Below are positions 47,117 through 56,188 of a DNA stretch of 64,000 nucleotides, piece after piece (the first letter of the stretch is position 1; each line of letters opens with the position of its first letter). The position numbers were made by a program, and so were the translations under genes. The notes under the pieces are model-generated. The model ran no database searches and had not been told where the DNA came from. It was given only the letters and a program-made list of their open reading frames with translations. This stretch comes from Ideonella sp. (GTDB taxonomy: Bacteria; Pseudomonadota; Gammaproteobacteria; Burkholderiales; Burkholderiaceae_C): contig JADKIA010000031.1 in assembly GCA_016721465.1 (NCBI GenBank), positions 434,001 through 498,000 on the forward strand. The letters run 5' to 3'.

Positions 47117-48940
47117 ATGAGGGTCTATTCCGGTCCCAACGAGTATTCTGCGCGTCCCGTCGTGGTGATGGAGTGGATCGCAGATGCCGGGTTGTTGGGC
47201 GCGGACCTTGCCGCGCTGGAACACAGGGTCAGGCAGGCCTACCCGGGTTGGCTGGACGACTGCCCGTCCGTTGGCGGCTTGCCGAGCTCGCACGCACAGG
47301 CCCTGATCGCGGCGCATTGGGCCAAGGGCCTGCTGAATTCGGTGCGGGGTTTGATCGACGTCGCCGGCGCTGCGACCTCAGAGTCCGGCCGGGCCGTGCT
47401 GTGGGTCGGGTACCACGTGCCGGACATCACCGTCCGGGCCATTCATCTGTCGCTCGAGATGCTTTCGGCGCTGAGTTCCATGGTGCCTGGCATGGTGGAT
47501 GCTGCCCTCAAGCAGCGTGTCGCGACTGTGCAGTCCCAATGCCGGCAACGGCATCCCGACTATGTCGCCCGCATGTTGATGCTCGCCGCGCGGGCCGACG
47601 ACCTGCCGGTGCAGCCGTCCCCGGCAGGGCATCGGTTTTGGCAATATGGCTGGGGCTGTCGATCGCGCACCTTCCTGGAGGCTTCGCCCGCCACCGATGG
47701 CATCCTGGGGCACCGATTGGCCAGGGACAAGGTGATGGTCAATGGCTTTCTTCGGCGGCTGGGATTCCCTGCGACGGACCAGTGGCTGGCGAAGGACCTG
47801 GGCGAGGCAACGGCGCACGCCCATCGAATGGGGTGGCCCGTGGTGATCAAGCCGGCCGACAGTGGCCAGGGCCGTGGCGTCACCGTCGGCATCGGTTCGG
47901 ACCTTGAACTGGCCGGGGCGTTTGCGGCAGCGCGACGACACAGCCCTGGTTGGATCATTGTCGAGCGGGTGGTCGAGGGATTCGATCATCGACTGTTGGT
48001 GTTGCGGGGTCGGTTGATCGGCGCGACCCGGCGCGAGCCCCCGGCGGTGGTCGGTGACGGCGTGCATTCAGTGGGCCAATTGGTCGATGCGCTGAATCGC
48101 GATCGCAGCGTCGTGCCAATGGCCGAGCGTTTCATTCGACCGGTGGAAAAGGTGCCAGCGGTTAGGCAGCACCTGGCCGCACAAGGCCTGGACTTCGACA
48201 GCGTGCCTGCCGGTGGGCAGCGCGTGCCCCTGCGCGGCAACGCCAATCTGTCCACGGGCGGCATACCGACCTTCGTGTTGCCCCAAGTCCATCCCGACAT
48301 TCGGGCCATGGCGGAATCCATCGCCGCCAATGTCGACCTCGATTGTGTTGGCATCGACTACATCACCACGGACATTTCCAGGTCGTGCCGGGATGTTCGC
48401 GGAGCCGTCGTCGAGATCAATGCCACCCCGGGCATCGACGCGCACATAGCCGACGGACAGTTCAGCGCAGCGGCCATCGGCAAATTGGTATTGGGACCGG
48501 GGCTTGGCCGCATTCCGGTGGTGGTCGTGATCGGTTCCACCGCTCGGCAAGCAGCCCTGGTGGATCCGGTCATGCGGCGCGCCGAGGCCGCCAAGCCGGG
48601 TTGGGCGTTGGTCGGCCCCACCTTCACGACCATAGGCGCATACCGGTTCACAGACCCGCACGAGCCGGTGTTTCGCCGCGCCGCCAAAGTGCTGTCGAAC
48701 GGCCAATGCACCTCGGCGCTGTTGATGGTTCAGCCGAACGAGATCGCGACCCAGGGGTTTCCGGTCGATCGGTGTGCCCTGGCCATCTGGCTCGAGGACG
48801 AGGCGACGCCCGAATCGGCAGTGGCGTTGGCGGTTGCGGCCCGTTGCGCTCGCCAGATGGTGGTCGTGGACGCCGGGAGTGACTGGCCCGTGGACACCCT
48901 GGTGGAGCAGTTGATGGGTGGACTGAACGATCCGGTCTGA
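47117..48940 (+). CDS. CphA-like ATP-grasp ligase with degenerate Mur-ligase remnant (1)
   Basis: A 607-residue protein. Residues 1-200 look like the N domain of cyanophycin synthetase (YSGPNEYSARPVVVME). The junction FWQYGWGCRSRTFLEASPAT and LARDKVMVNGFLRRLGFPA matches CphA. The ATP-grasp domain has VVIKPADSGQGRGVTVGI (Lys245), the CphA-type RGNANLSTGGIPTF and the Mg-binding VVEINATPG (Glu433, Asn435). From GRIPVVVVIG (464) it follows the start of the CphA Mur-ligase domain, but the P-loop GTNGKTT is replaced by GSTARQAA and the protein stops about 130 residues later. Only one ATP site should work. It would form amide bonds between amino acids; the product is unknown. Confidence 0.8.
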   Translation: MRVYSGPNEYSARPVVVMEWIADAGLLGADLAALEHRVRQAYPGWLDDCPSVGGLPSSHAQALIAAHWAKGLLNSVRGLIDVAGAATSESGRAVLWVGYHVPDITVRAIHLSLEMLSALSSMVPGMVDAALKQRVATVQSQCRQRHPDYVARMLMLAARADDLPVQPSPAGHRFWQYGWGCRSRTFLEASPATDGILGHRLARDKVMVNGFLRRLGFPATDQWLAKDLGEATAHAHRMGWPVVIKPADSGQGRGVTVGIGSDLELAGAFAAARRHSPGWIIVERVVEGFDHRLLVLRGRLIGATRREPPAVVGDGVHSVGQLVDALNRDRSVVPMAERFIRPVEKVPAVRQHLAAQGLDFDSVPAGGQRVPLRGNANLSTGGIPTFVLPQVHPDIRAMAESIAANVDLDCVGIDYITTDISRSCRDVRGAVVEINATPGIDAHIADGQFSAAAIGKLVLGPGLGRIPVVVVIGSTARQAALVDPVMRRAEAAKPGWALVGPTFTTIGAYRFTDPHEPVFRRAAKVLSNGQCTSALLMVQPNEIATQGFPVDRCALAIWLEDEATPESAVALAVAARCARQMVVVDAGSDWPVDTLVEQLMGGLNDPV

Positions 48941-48979
48941 GGAGGGCACTGGCCGCGCACGTGCTGGACCAGGCCGACA

Positions 48980-50935
48980 ATGTCGAGTCCTGAATCCTTC
49001 GCTCCGGTGAGCCCCATGCCAGTTGCCCCGCCCAGAATGTCGCTGATCACCACGTGCAAAGGCAGGCTTGCCCACCTTCAGCAATCCTTGCCGTTGATGG
49101 TGGCGCAAAGTGAGCAGTGCGAGGTGATCGTCGTGGACTATGACTGCCCCGACGGCACGGCCGATTGGGTGCGTTCGAATCACCCGCAGGTCAAGGTGGT
49201 GCGGGTGACCGATGCCCCCGTCTTCAACCCCTCCAAGGCCAGAAACCGGGGTGCCGAAGTTGCCGGCGGCGAGTGGCTCGGATTTGTCGATGCCGACATC
49301 CTGTTGCGCCGAGGCCTGGCGGAGCAACTCCTGGCGCGCATCAGCCCAGGAAAGTTCTACCGGCCGCGCCTGGTCGTGCCCGACCTATTCGGAACATTCT
49401 TCTGCTCGCGCGACGATTTTCTCGAGGTCGGCGGATTCGACGAAGCCATTGTGGGTTGGGGCGGCGAAGACCGCGACATCTACCACCGGCTGACCGAGTT
49501 CGCAGGGCGGGCCGTGGTCTGGTTTCCTCCGGGCTGGCTGTCGTGCATCTCGCACACCGATGCCGAACGGGTGCGGTTCACTGGGGCCGCGCAGAAGTTG
49601 CTGAGCCAACGCACGAATCTGCTCTACCGACAGATCAAGTACGACCTGTTCCGCTTGGCGAACACGGTTCGCATACCTCTGAAGCTGCGCGAGCAGTTGC
49701 ACGAAAAGGTTCGGCGCGAGGTGGTCCGAGCGGTCGACCTGGGCCTTGCCGAGACCAGCGTCAGCGTCGATGTCTCGACGCTGACCGGGGTGGTCATCCC
49801 GGAAGATTCTTCCTTGACTCGCAAGTTGCGCTACGAGTTTCGTGGGCCGCTCATCGAATCGGACCCGACGCAGCCGGCGGGCGGGCCCGGATCAATGGCC
49901 GAGGCGAGTCCGAACCTGGTCTCGTCCGGGCTTGAGCAGTCGAGCCCGCGAGATGGGTTCCGCACCCTGAAGCAGTCCCCTTCGGGGTCCGGAATGACGG
50001 TATTCGCCATGGTGCGGAACGAAGCCTATCTGTTGCCGCATTTCCTCGTGCACTACCGCCGATTGGGCGTGGAGAACTTCGTCTTCTACGACGATCATTC
50101 GACCGACGGAACCTTGGACCTGCTCGCCGCCGAAGCAGGCTGCACGATCCTCACCTCGGACCATGGCTACCGGGACGAGATGCCGGATGGCAGAAGCTTT
50201 CAGCTGCACGCCAAGCGCAGGGTGCCTGAGAGCCTGGGGGCCGGACGTTGGGTGCTGACGGTGGATGCCGATGAGTTCCTGGTGCTGCCGCAAGGGTTCA
50301 CCAGCCTGCCGCAACTCGCCGCCCACCTGGACTCGCTGGGTCATCGATGCGTGATGGCGAGCATGGTTGACTTCTATCCGGCTCGACTGGCAGATCGAAA
50401 CCACGCGCCGGGCATGTCACCGTTCGAAGGAAGCCGGCACTTCGACATGGACCGCACCTTTGACCGGTCGCCCCGATCGCCGCGTCCCCAGGCACGTTTC
50501 AAGGGCGTTCGTGCCAGGATGTTGTCGATGCTGAAGGAACGCGATGCGGGCCGCTACCTTCAATTGACACAGGACCGCAGCTACAAGACCACCTCATTGT
50601 GGAAGGTGCCGCTGATCAAGACCGCGTCCGGCGTGACGCTAGAGTCAGTCCACGAGGTCAACATCCAACCACCGTTCGACATCGAAGTGGCACTCGCGCA
50701 TTTCAAGTTCGGCCCCGACCTCGATGCCAAGATCGCCAGTGCGCTGGTGCGGCGCAGCTACTTTCGCGCATCGATCGAATACGAGTTCCTGAAGGCTTCG
50801 ATCGATGTCCTCGAGCAGGAGACGCTTGTCTATCCCGGCACAGCGGTGTATTGCGGGCCGGAAAGCCTTCAAGCCGCTGGATTTGCCTTTGCCGGCGCCC
50901 AGCTGGCGCCTGAGCTTGCGCCACCCAATGCTTGA
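48980..50935 (+). CDS. two-domain glycosyltransferase (GT2 fused to a second GT2/GT92-like domain)
   Basis: A 651-residue protein. Residues 18-270 are a GT2-type domain (SLITTCKGRLAHLQQSLPLM, WLGFVDADILL, and GGFDEAIVGWGGEDRDIYHR as in the galactosyltransferase C-terminal family). A Pro/Ser linker leads at about residue 337 to a second domain: MTVFAMVRNEAYLLPHFLVH, ENFVFYDDHSTDGTLDLLAA, VLTVDADEFLVLP. This is the Glyco_tranf_2_4-type layout. Both DxD motifs are intact, so it may add two sugars or act twice. It starts 39 bp after the ATP-grasp gene. Confidence 0.85.
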   Translation: MSSPESFAPVSPMPVAPPRMSLITTCKGRLAHLQQSLPLMVAQSEQCEVIVVDYDCPDGTADWVRSNHPQVKVVRVTDAPVFNPSKARNRGAEVAGGEWLGFVDADILLRRGLAEQLLARISPGKFYRPRLVVPDLFGTFFCSRDDFLEVGGFDEAIVGWGGEDRDIYHRLTEFAGRAVVWFPPGWLSCISHTDAERVRFTGAAQKLLSQRTNLLYRQIKYDLFRLANTVRIPLKLREQLHEKVRREVVRAVDLGLAETSVSVDVSTLTGVVIPEDSSLTRKLRYEFRGPLIESDPTQPAGGPGSMAEASPNLVSSGLEQSSPRDGFRTLKQSPSGSGMTVFAMVRNEAYLLPHFLVHYRRLGVENFVFYDDHSTDGTLDLLAAEAGCTILTSDHGYRDEMPDGRSFQLHAKRRVPESLGAGRWVLTVDADEFLVLPQGFTSLPQLAAHLDSLGHRCVMASMVDFYPARLADRNHAPGMSPFEGSRHFDMDRTFDRSPRSPRPQARFKGVRARMLSMLKERDAGRYLQLTQDRSYKTTSLWKVPLIKTASGVTLESVHEVNIQPPFDIEVALAHFKFGPDLDAKIASALVRRSYFRASIEYEFLKASIDVLEQETLVYPGTAVYCGPESLQAAGFAFAGAQLAPELAPPNA

Positions 50936-50968
50936 GATGAGCCGACGGCAGGCCCTGGAGAACGGCAC

Positions 50969-52132
50969 GTGTCACTGAGGGTTCTCATTGTGGCCGCACC
51001 TTTCGGCTTTGGCCCGGCGGCCAAGGCCTTGCTCATTGCCGATGCACTGGCGGGCGTGGCGGAGGTCACCATCTTTTCCAACCGCGATGCCTTGCGCTTC
51101 GTGAACCGGTTCAAGCCGCCAGGAGTCGTCAGCAGGGAAGGTGTCTTTCATGCGGCATTTCCCGATCAGCCTGCGCTGTCTGCGTTCGACTGCTTCATCA
51201 GCATCAACAACGAACCGGCCGTTCATCACCTGATCGCTCATGGCCTTCAGGCGCGAACGATCTTTGTCGACAGCATCCTGCCATGGCGTTCGATGAACAG
51301 CCCCGTGGGGTTTCGTGAACCGATCCTGGCCTACCTGGTGCAGGACTTTCCTGGTGCGGCCGCGGGCCTGCACCGCTGCCACGCACTAACGGTTGAACTG
51401 ACAGCGCCAATGGTGTGGGCCCAACCGGGCACGGCACGGCCACCTCCAAAGGGCATGGGCAGCATCACCCTGCATGTCGGCGGCGTGACCTCGCCCTTGG
51501 TCGGATGGGACATGCTCAAGCAACCGATTGCCAACATTCTCGAATGCACCGCGGGGCAGACATCTCGATTCCTGCGCTCGTTGAGCGTGATTGGAAGCCG
51601 GCACCTGGCCAGCATGGACCTTGTGTCGACCGACGGCGTGGAGATGCTGGGCGACATCAGTCCACCGGAGACTGCAGCGGTCATCGGAGCTTCCGAGGTG
51701 CTGGTGACCACGCCCGGCATCGGGGCCATCTACGAGGCGCTGGTGCTGGGCGTGCCGGTCATTCTTCTGCCGCCGATGAACAGCACGCAGTTGCTCCAAT
51801 ATGTTGTCCTGACGCAGCGCGGATTCCTGGGGTCGATCGGAGGCCCGTCGCGTGCCGACATGCTGCGGGTGGCCCGGTCCGTTCCCTGGGACCAGCAGAC
51901 CGGCCGTTGCGTCGAGTGGCTGCGGCGCAACCCGGCCGATGCGCTCGCAGCGCTGCCCGGTCACCTGGCGCAATTGCTCAGCACGGACGGCGGTTCGGCG
52001 CGTGCCGGCGTGTTGGCCGTGCAGCAGGCGTTCAAGAGCGAACTCAGCCGGAACAGCGCCGTCGATGTCATCCGCAGACTGTTGTCGAAGGGTTCGATCG
52101 GGCCAATCACGCCACCAAAGGTCGGCGGCTGA
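50969..52132 (+). CDS. GT-B-like protein, probable glycosyltransferase
   Basis: A 387-residue protein with GTG start. The N-terminus LRVLIVAAPFGFGPAAKALL has the glycine-rich loop of GT-B enzymes. The C-terminal half holds SPPETAAVIGASEVLVTTPG, IGAIYEALVLGVPVILLPPM and NSTQLLQYVVL, the donor-binding arrangement of MurG/UGT-type transferases. No close family was recognised. The start resembles synthases of cytosylglucuronate antibiotics, but this is only a visual impression. It is the last plus-strand gene of the set and its 3' end overlaps the opposite amidohydrolase by 26 bp. Confidence 0.65.
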   Translation: MSLRVLIVAAPFGFGPAAKALLIADALAGVAEVTIFSNRDALRFVNRFKPPGVVSREGVFHAAFPDQPALSAFDCFISINNEPAVHHLIAHGLQARTIFVDSILPWRSMNSPVGFREPILAYLVQDFPGAAAGLHRCHALTVELTAPMVWAQPGTARPPPKGMGSITLHVGGVTSPLVGWDMLKQPIANILECTAGQTSRFLRSLSVIGSRHLASMDLVSTDGVEMLGDISPPETAAVIGASEVLVTTPGIGAIYEALVLGVPVILLPPMNSTQLLQYVVLTQRGFLGSIGGPSRADMLRVARSVPWDQQTGRCVEWLRRNPADALAALPGHLAQLLSTDGGSARAGVLAVQQAFKSELSRNSAVDVIRRLLSKGSIGPITPPKVGG

Positions 52133-53330
52133 ACAGCGTCAGGTCGTCCAGGCGGCAGCCGACCTCGATCGACATCGCGGCAAGCCCCAAGGCCCGCGAT
52201 GCACCCACCGTCAGCCATTCCAGTGCCGTGGCCAGATCGAGCCCGGGGCCGTGGCATGCAAGCGACGCGTCCAACTCATGCCAGATCTCGATGTCGTGGG
52301 CCGACGCCACTGAATCCGTGGCCAGGGCGACCGATACACCGGCCTGCTCGAACTTCTTCCAGGGAAACACGCCGCATTGGAGGTTGGCATTGCTGCGGGT
52401 GCAGGTGATGACCGGGCAACGGTGTTCGGCAATGATTTGAATGTCCTCGTCGGTGACGTTCACGCAATGCACCAAGGTCGGCGCGGCGTCCAGAAAGCCG
52501 ATGTCGGCGAGGTATCGGATCGGTGTCAGTGCGGGGTCGCACTGGAAACCCAGCGAGGCGGGGCTGGGTGGCACGCGGAAGCCGCTGGCGCTGAGTGCCT
52601 GCGCCAGGCTGCCGGATCCGGTCTGAAAGAACGCCAGCTCCGAAGGCGACTCGGCCACGTGAATCTGCAAGGGCACATGCTCGGTGATCGACAGGCGGGC
52701 CATCTGCCGCAGCAGGTCCTTGCAAACCAGATAGGGGGATTGGGGCGAGAGGCCCACACGGGGGCCACCGGGTCGTTGCATGGGCCGCCATGCCTGCAGT
52801 CGCTGCATCAGTGCGGCGAGCGTCGGCACGGCAGCGGCCTGTTCCGTGCAGACGACCTCGCGGTAGGCCACGCCAGCCAACGGGCTGCGTTGCAACTCGG
52901 CAACCATCACCGCGTCACGCGCCACGATGTCGCCGACCGCGGCGACGGCGCGCGAGACCAGCCGGCCCAAGCCCGAGGACGCTGCGGCGAGGCCACGGGC
53001 CTGCGGGTGCTCACGTCGGTACTTGGCCATGGCCGCAATGAAGTGCGCAAAATCGCCGCGCAGGTGCGGGTAGGTGCTCAGATCCAGGTGCGTGTGTGCA
53101 TTCATCGGACGCGGGCAGATGGCGTCCACCGTGGTGATGGGCAGCTTGCCGAAAGTGCGCTTGAGCGTGTCTAGCCCGTCGACCTGCAGCACCTTCATGC
53201 CCTGGGCATCGCGCCCGAGCGCCAGGCCGAACTGCCCACGTCGTGTCGCCCGCCCGTCGATCAGCAGCGGGGTGGCGACGATCTGTTCGGCGTTCACGGG
53301 GCGCAGATCGGCCGATGCGCGGCGCGCCAT
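52107..53330 (-). CDS. amidohydrolase of the ATZ/TRZ-cytosine deaminase type
   Basis: A 407-residue protein from ATG 53330. Metal ligands are in RPMNAHTHLDLS (HxH), the HxxE motif QIHVAESPSELA, VHCVNVTDEDIQ, and the Asp in VALATDSVASAHD. HxxE is the signature of the mononuclear deaminase/dechlorinase branch of the superfamily. Relatives deaminate aminofutalosine, S-adenosylhomocysteine or guanidino compounds; the actual substrate is unknown. The frame is open 46 codons upstream but that stretch is low-complexity intergenic DNA. It follows the second ATP-grasp gene on the same strand after 127 bp. Confidence 0.82.
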   Translation of the reverse strand: MARRASADLRPVNAEQIVATPLLIDGRATRRGQFGLALGRDAQGMKVLQVDGLDTLKRTFGKLPITTVDAICPRPMNAHTHLDLSTYPHLRGDFAHFIAAMAKYRREHPQARGLAAASSGLGRLVSRAVAAVGDIVARDAVMVAELQRSPLAGVAYREVVCTEQAAAVPTLAALMQRLQAWRPMQRPGGPRVGLSPQSPYLVCKDLLRQMARLSITEHVPLQIHVAESPSELAFFQTGSGSLAQALSASGFRVPPSPASLGFQCDPALTPIRYLADIGFLDAAPTLVHCVNVTDEDIQIIAEHRCPVITCTRSNANLQCGVFPWKKFEQAGVSVALATDSVASAHDIEIWHELDASLACHGPGLDLATALEWLTVGASRALGLAAMSIEVGCRLDDLTLFSRRPLVA

Positions 53331-53457
53331 GAACGGCCAGCCAGCCGACCCACTGCCAAGGCCTTGCGTCCTGAGCGCCCCAAGGACGCCGCTATGTGGC
53401 GCCCGTCCCCCGTGGGGATCAAGCAAAGCGGCAGAGCCACATTTGCTCGAGAGCGCG

Positions 53458-55467
53458 TCACAGGCCAAGGCCCCGCATCACGGCCTCGACGAGTGCTTCC
53501 CGCCGCTCGGCTTCGGTGTGGTCTGGCAGGCCGACCTGGACCGTGGGGATCGAGGCAGCAAAGGCCATGCTGGCGACCGACAAGCACTCGACCATGTCCG
53601 CATCAACCACGATCGTCTGCGGACGCAGATCGGCAGCAAAGCGGATCAAGCCGACCAGCGCCGCACGCGATTGCGGTGCCGTCGCCTCGGACGCGTCGGC
53701 ACCGGCCAGCACCAGGACATCGCAGCGATCGACCGGCCAGCCCTGGTTCAGCGCCTGTTCGTCGCCGACGCACAGCACCATGGCGCCGACGGTCGGGTCG
53801 CGAATCAGGATCGTCCCTGCGGCATGGGCCGAGAGCGTGCCTCGACAAACGCATTGCCCACCGATCCAGGTGGCATGGTCCGTGGCCAGTCCGCAAATGT
53901 GCCCCTGGTCGTTCAGAAGCTGGTGGATTCGCGCACCGATGGCCACTGCGCTCTGGCCGCCCAGCACCACCACCGTCGGGATGCGCCCGTCGCCGCCGTC
54001 CAGCAGCCTTGCCAGCATCGGAGCGTGCATGGTCGAGAACATCTGGGGTTGCGCATTCACTTCGCAGATGGCCGCGCCCACCTCCAGCCAAGAGCGTTCG
54101 ATGTCGGAGATCAGCAGGTCAACGCCGGCCACGTCGAGTCGCAAGGCGCTCGCGGCACGCAGCGCGAGCGTCCGGTTGTCGGGGTGGACGCGCGCCAGGT
54201 CGACCGGCACCGGGACACCGCCACTTGCCACATTGGCCGCTCCGCGCAGGCGCACGAACTGGTCGACAGGGGCAACGGCGTCGCCCGACAGGCCTTGCGC
54301 CGCCAGCAGCTCGAGGGCTTCGTCGTCGAGCGCCATGCTCTTCAGGAAGCGGCGGTCATCGGTGGCCGTGCGGCGCTCGGTGTTCTGGCGCTCGAGCAGC
54401 ACCCGGACCGCATCGACGCCGTTGCCCGTGATGCCGCCGGGCAAGCGTTCCAGAACGCCGTGGATTTCGCCTTGCACCACCTGGATGCGGTAGTCGCGCC
54501 CGTCGAAGTGCTTCTCCACCATCAGGCGCTTGGACAGCGCCTTGGCGGAGGCATGGGCGCGTCGAACCGCCGCGGGTGATTGCAGATTGGCCGTGACCCC
54601 GGTGCCCCCATCGAGATCGACCGGCTTGACCACCACCGGGTAGCCCAGTTGTTGGGCGATGGCCAGCGCCTGTGCCTCGGTCTCGGCCAGTCCATGCGCC
54701 GCAACCGGCAGTCCCGAGGCCCGCAGCACGGCGCCGGTCTGCAGCTTGTCGCGCGCCAACTGCACCGAAAGGCCTGGCGTGCGGTCGGTGAACGAGCTCG
54801 AGAGCCAGCGCGCCCGCCTGCCCCAACCGAACTGGAACACCGGGCCGTTCAGTCGGCTCCATGGCACCCCCAGATCGGCCGCAGCCTTGAGAAAGTGCAG
54901 CATGTTGAACCCCTTGGGCGCTGTACCCGAAAGCCCCAGGGTGATCGACGCGCATTGGCGTTGCAGGGACGCCTGCCAGGTGGATTCGGATGGCGCCGGA
55001 TCGGCCATCGACTGGTTCAGCCATTGCAGCAACCCCTCGAAAGCCAGCAGACTGGCCTTGGGCGTCAGGCAGGGCTGAACGATCGTGACCTGACTGGCCG
55101 CGCCGCCCGGCGTTGGCCACATTCGGGCGGGGTCGAGCAGGGGCACGCCCGCTCGTTCGTGCAGGACGGCCAGCCATAGAAGACATGCCGCTGCCACCGC
55201 GGCGGGACCAGCCAGCGGCGGCGTTGCCTCTGCATTGCTCAATTCAACCGAGGCCAGCTGGCGCAACACCGTCATTCGCCCGTCATCCAGCCCACTGATC
55301 TCCAGCACCAGCATCAGCGTGGGCTGACGAAACCCGTGGGCATGGCCTGCGAATCCATGGGGCTTGCCGACGATGGCGATGGTCGGACGGTGCGGCGCCA
55401 TTGCCGCCGGGGGGCTGGCGTCCGCGAACGGGCGATCCGATGTCATCTCGGTGTGATCCTGTGCCAC
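53458..55467 (-). CDS. CphA-like ATP-grasp ligase with degenerate Mur-ligase remnant (2)
   Basis: A 669-residue paralogue of the ligase at 47117. It matches CphA at PVFQFGWGRRARWLSSSFTD and LARDKLQTGAVLRASGLPV. The ATP-grasp core is VVVKPVDLDGGTGVTANLQS (Lys281) with RLRGAANVASGGVPV and ICEVNAQPQ (Glu469, Asn471). The Mur-like remnant begins at GRIPTVVVLG (494), and its P-loop position reads GGQSAVAIG, again without Lys. The tail keeps CphA-like GWPVDRCDVLVL. The first 130 residues differ from the other copy. GTG 55467 or ATG 55446 could be the start. Only 2 bp separate it from the Crp gene stop, so they are co-transcribed. Confidence 0.8.
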   Translation of the reverse strand: MAQDHTEMTSDRPFADASPPAAMAPHRPTIAIVGKPHGFAGHAHGFRQPTLMLVLEISGLDDGRMTVLRQLASVELSNAEATPPLAGPAAVAAACLLWLAVLHERAGVPLLDPARMWPTPGGAASQVTIVQPCLTPKASLLAFEGLLQWLNQSMADPAPSESTWQASLQRQCASITLGLSGTAPKGFNMLHFLKAAADLGVPWSRLNGPVFQFGWGRRARWLSSSFTDRTPGLSVQLARDKLQTGAVLRASGLPVAAHGLAETEAQALAIAQQLGYPVVVKPVDLDGGTGVTANLQSPAAVRRAHASAKALSKRLMVEKHFDGRDYRIQVVQGEIHGVLERLPGGITGNGVDAVRVLLERQNTERRTATDDRRFLKSMALDDEALELLAAQGLSGDAVAPVDQFVRLRGAANVASGGVPVPVDLARVHPDNRTLALRAASALRLDVAGVDLLISDIERSWLEVGAAICEVNAQPQMFSTMHAPMLARLLDGGDGRIPTVVVLGGQSAVAIGARIHQLLNDQGHICGLATDHATWIGGQCVCRGTLSAHAAGTILIRDPTVGAMVLCVGDEQALNQGWPVDRCDVLVLAGADASEATAPQSRAALVGLIRFAADLRPQTIVVDADMVECLSVASMAFAASIPTVQVGLPDHTEAERREALVEAVMRGLGL

Positions 55468-55469
55468 GG

Positions 55470-56168
55470 CTACGACTTGGCCGGAGCCACCTTGCCGTCG
55501 GCCGCCTGTTGCAGCGTTTCCGGTTGCTGCACGACCAATTCATCACCGGCCCGCGCCACCACTTTCATACTTTGCAGGAACTGCAAGGTCCGGGTCACCG
55601 TCTCGCGGCTGGTGTTGACCATGATCGCGATCTCCTGGTGTGTCGGTGGCATCACGATCACCAATTGACCATTGCCCAGCCGCTGCGCCAACAAGGCCAG
55701 CTGCGCGCACACCCGCTGAAAGGAACTGGGCAGTGCCAGCAGGGCGCGATGGCTGGTGGCGCGGCGCATGCGATCGGCCAAGCGGGTGGACACGGCCTCC
55801 GCGGCCTGCGGCGTGGAGAACATCAGTTCCCGAGCGCGATCGCGGTCGAGAAAGGCCACCCGCGAAGGGGCCACCGCGATGATGTACTCCGGTGCGGGCT
55901 TGGCATCGATGACCGACAGTTCCCCAAAGAAATCACCGTTGTCGACGAAGTCAATGCCAACTTCCTTGCCGTCCAGCGTGAAATTGACGGTCTGCAGCCG
56001 ACCTTCGATCAGGAACCCCAGCCCGGCGTCGGTCTGGCCGCGCTTGATCACGACCTCGCGGCGATCCACCCGGCGCTCACTCATCGAGGGCGCGATCTCC
56101 GCCAGTTTCTCGACCGGCAGGCTGTCAAACAGGCGCAAGCCCTGGAGAATCGGGATCAGGATCGGCAT
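55470..56168 (-). CDS. Crp/Fnr family transcriptional regulator
   Basis: A 232-residue regulator. The N-terminal cyclic-nucleotide-binding beta-roll shows LGFLIEGRLQTVNFTLDGKE and GDFFGELSVIDAKPAPEYII. The GELSVID block corresponds to the phosphate-binding cassette, but the Arg-Ser/Thr expected after GE(L/I) is not obvious. The C-terminal winged helix has PPTHQEIAIMVNTSRETVTR, a Crp-type recognition helix. There is no Fe-S cysteine cluster, so it is not an Fnr. It is divergent from the FecR gene and co-directional with the ligase downstream. Confidence 0.92.
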   Translation of the reverse strand: MPILIPILQGLRLFDSLPVEKLAEIAPSMSERRVDRREVVIKRGQTDAGLGFLIEGRLQTVNFTLDGKEVGIDFVDNGDFFGELSVIDAKPAPEYIIAVAPSRVAFLDRDRARELMFSTPQAAEAVSTRLADRMRRATSHRALLALPSSFQRVCAQLALLAQRLGNGQLVIVMPPTHQEIAIMVNTSRETVTRTLQFLQSMKVVARAGDELVVQQPETLQQAADGKVAPAKS

Positions 56169-56188
56169 GAAGGGCTCGAACTGTGCCT

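Noticed and set aside
47117..48940. Calling the ATP-grasp proteins cyanophycin synthetase (cphA).
   Set aside because: The Mur-ligase half is mostly missing and its P-loop is broken in both copies, so the two-activity CphA reaction is not supported.
53331..53457. Short region between the amidohydrolase and the ligase as a third copy of the 74-bp repeat, or as part of the amidohydrolase.
   Set aside because: It lacks the CCCCCCGAAGCGCC and CCGGTTCCGCGG blocks, and the in-frame extension there is low-complexity with no family similarity.
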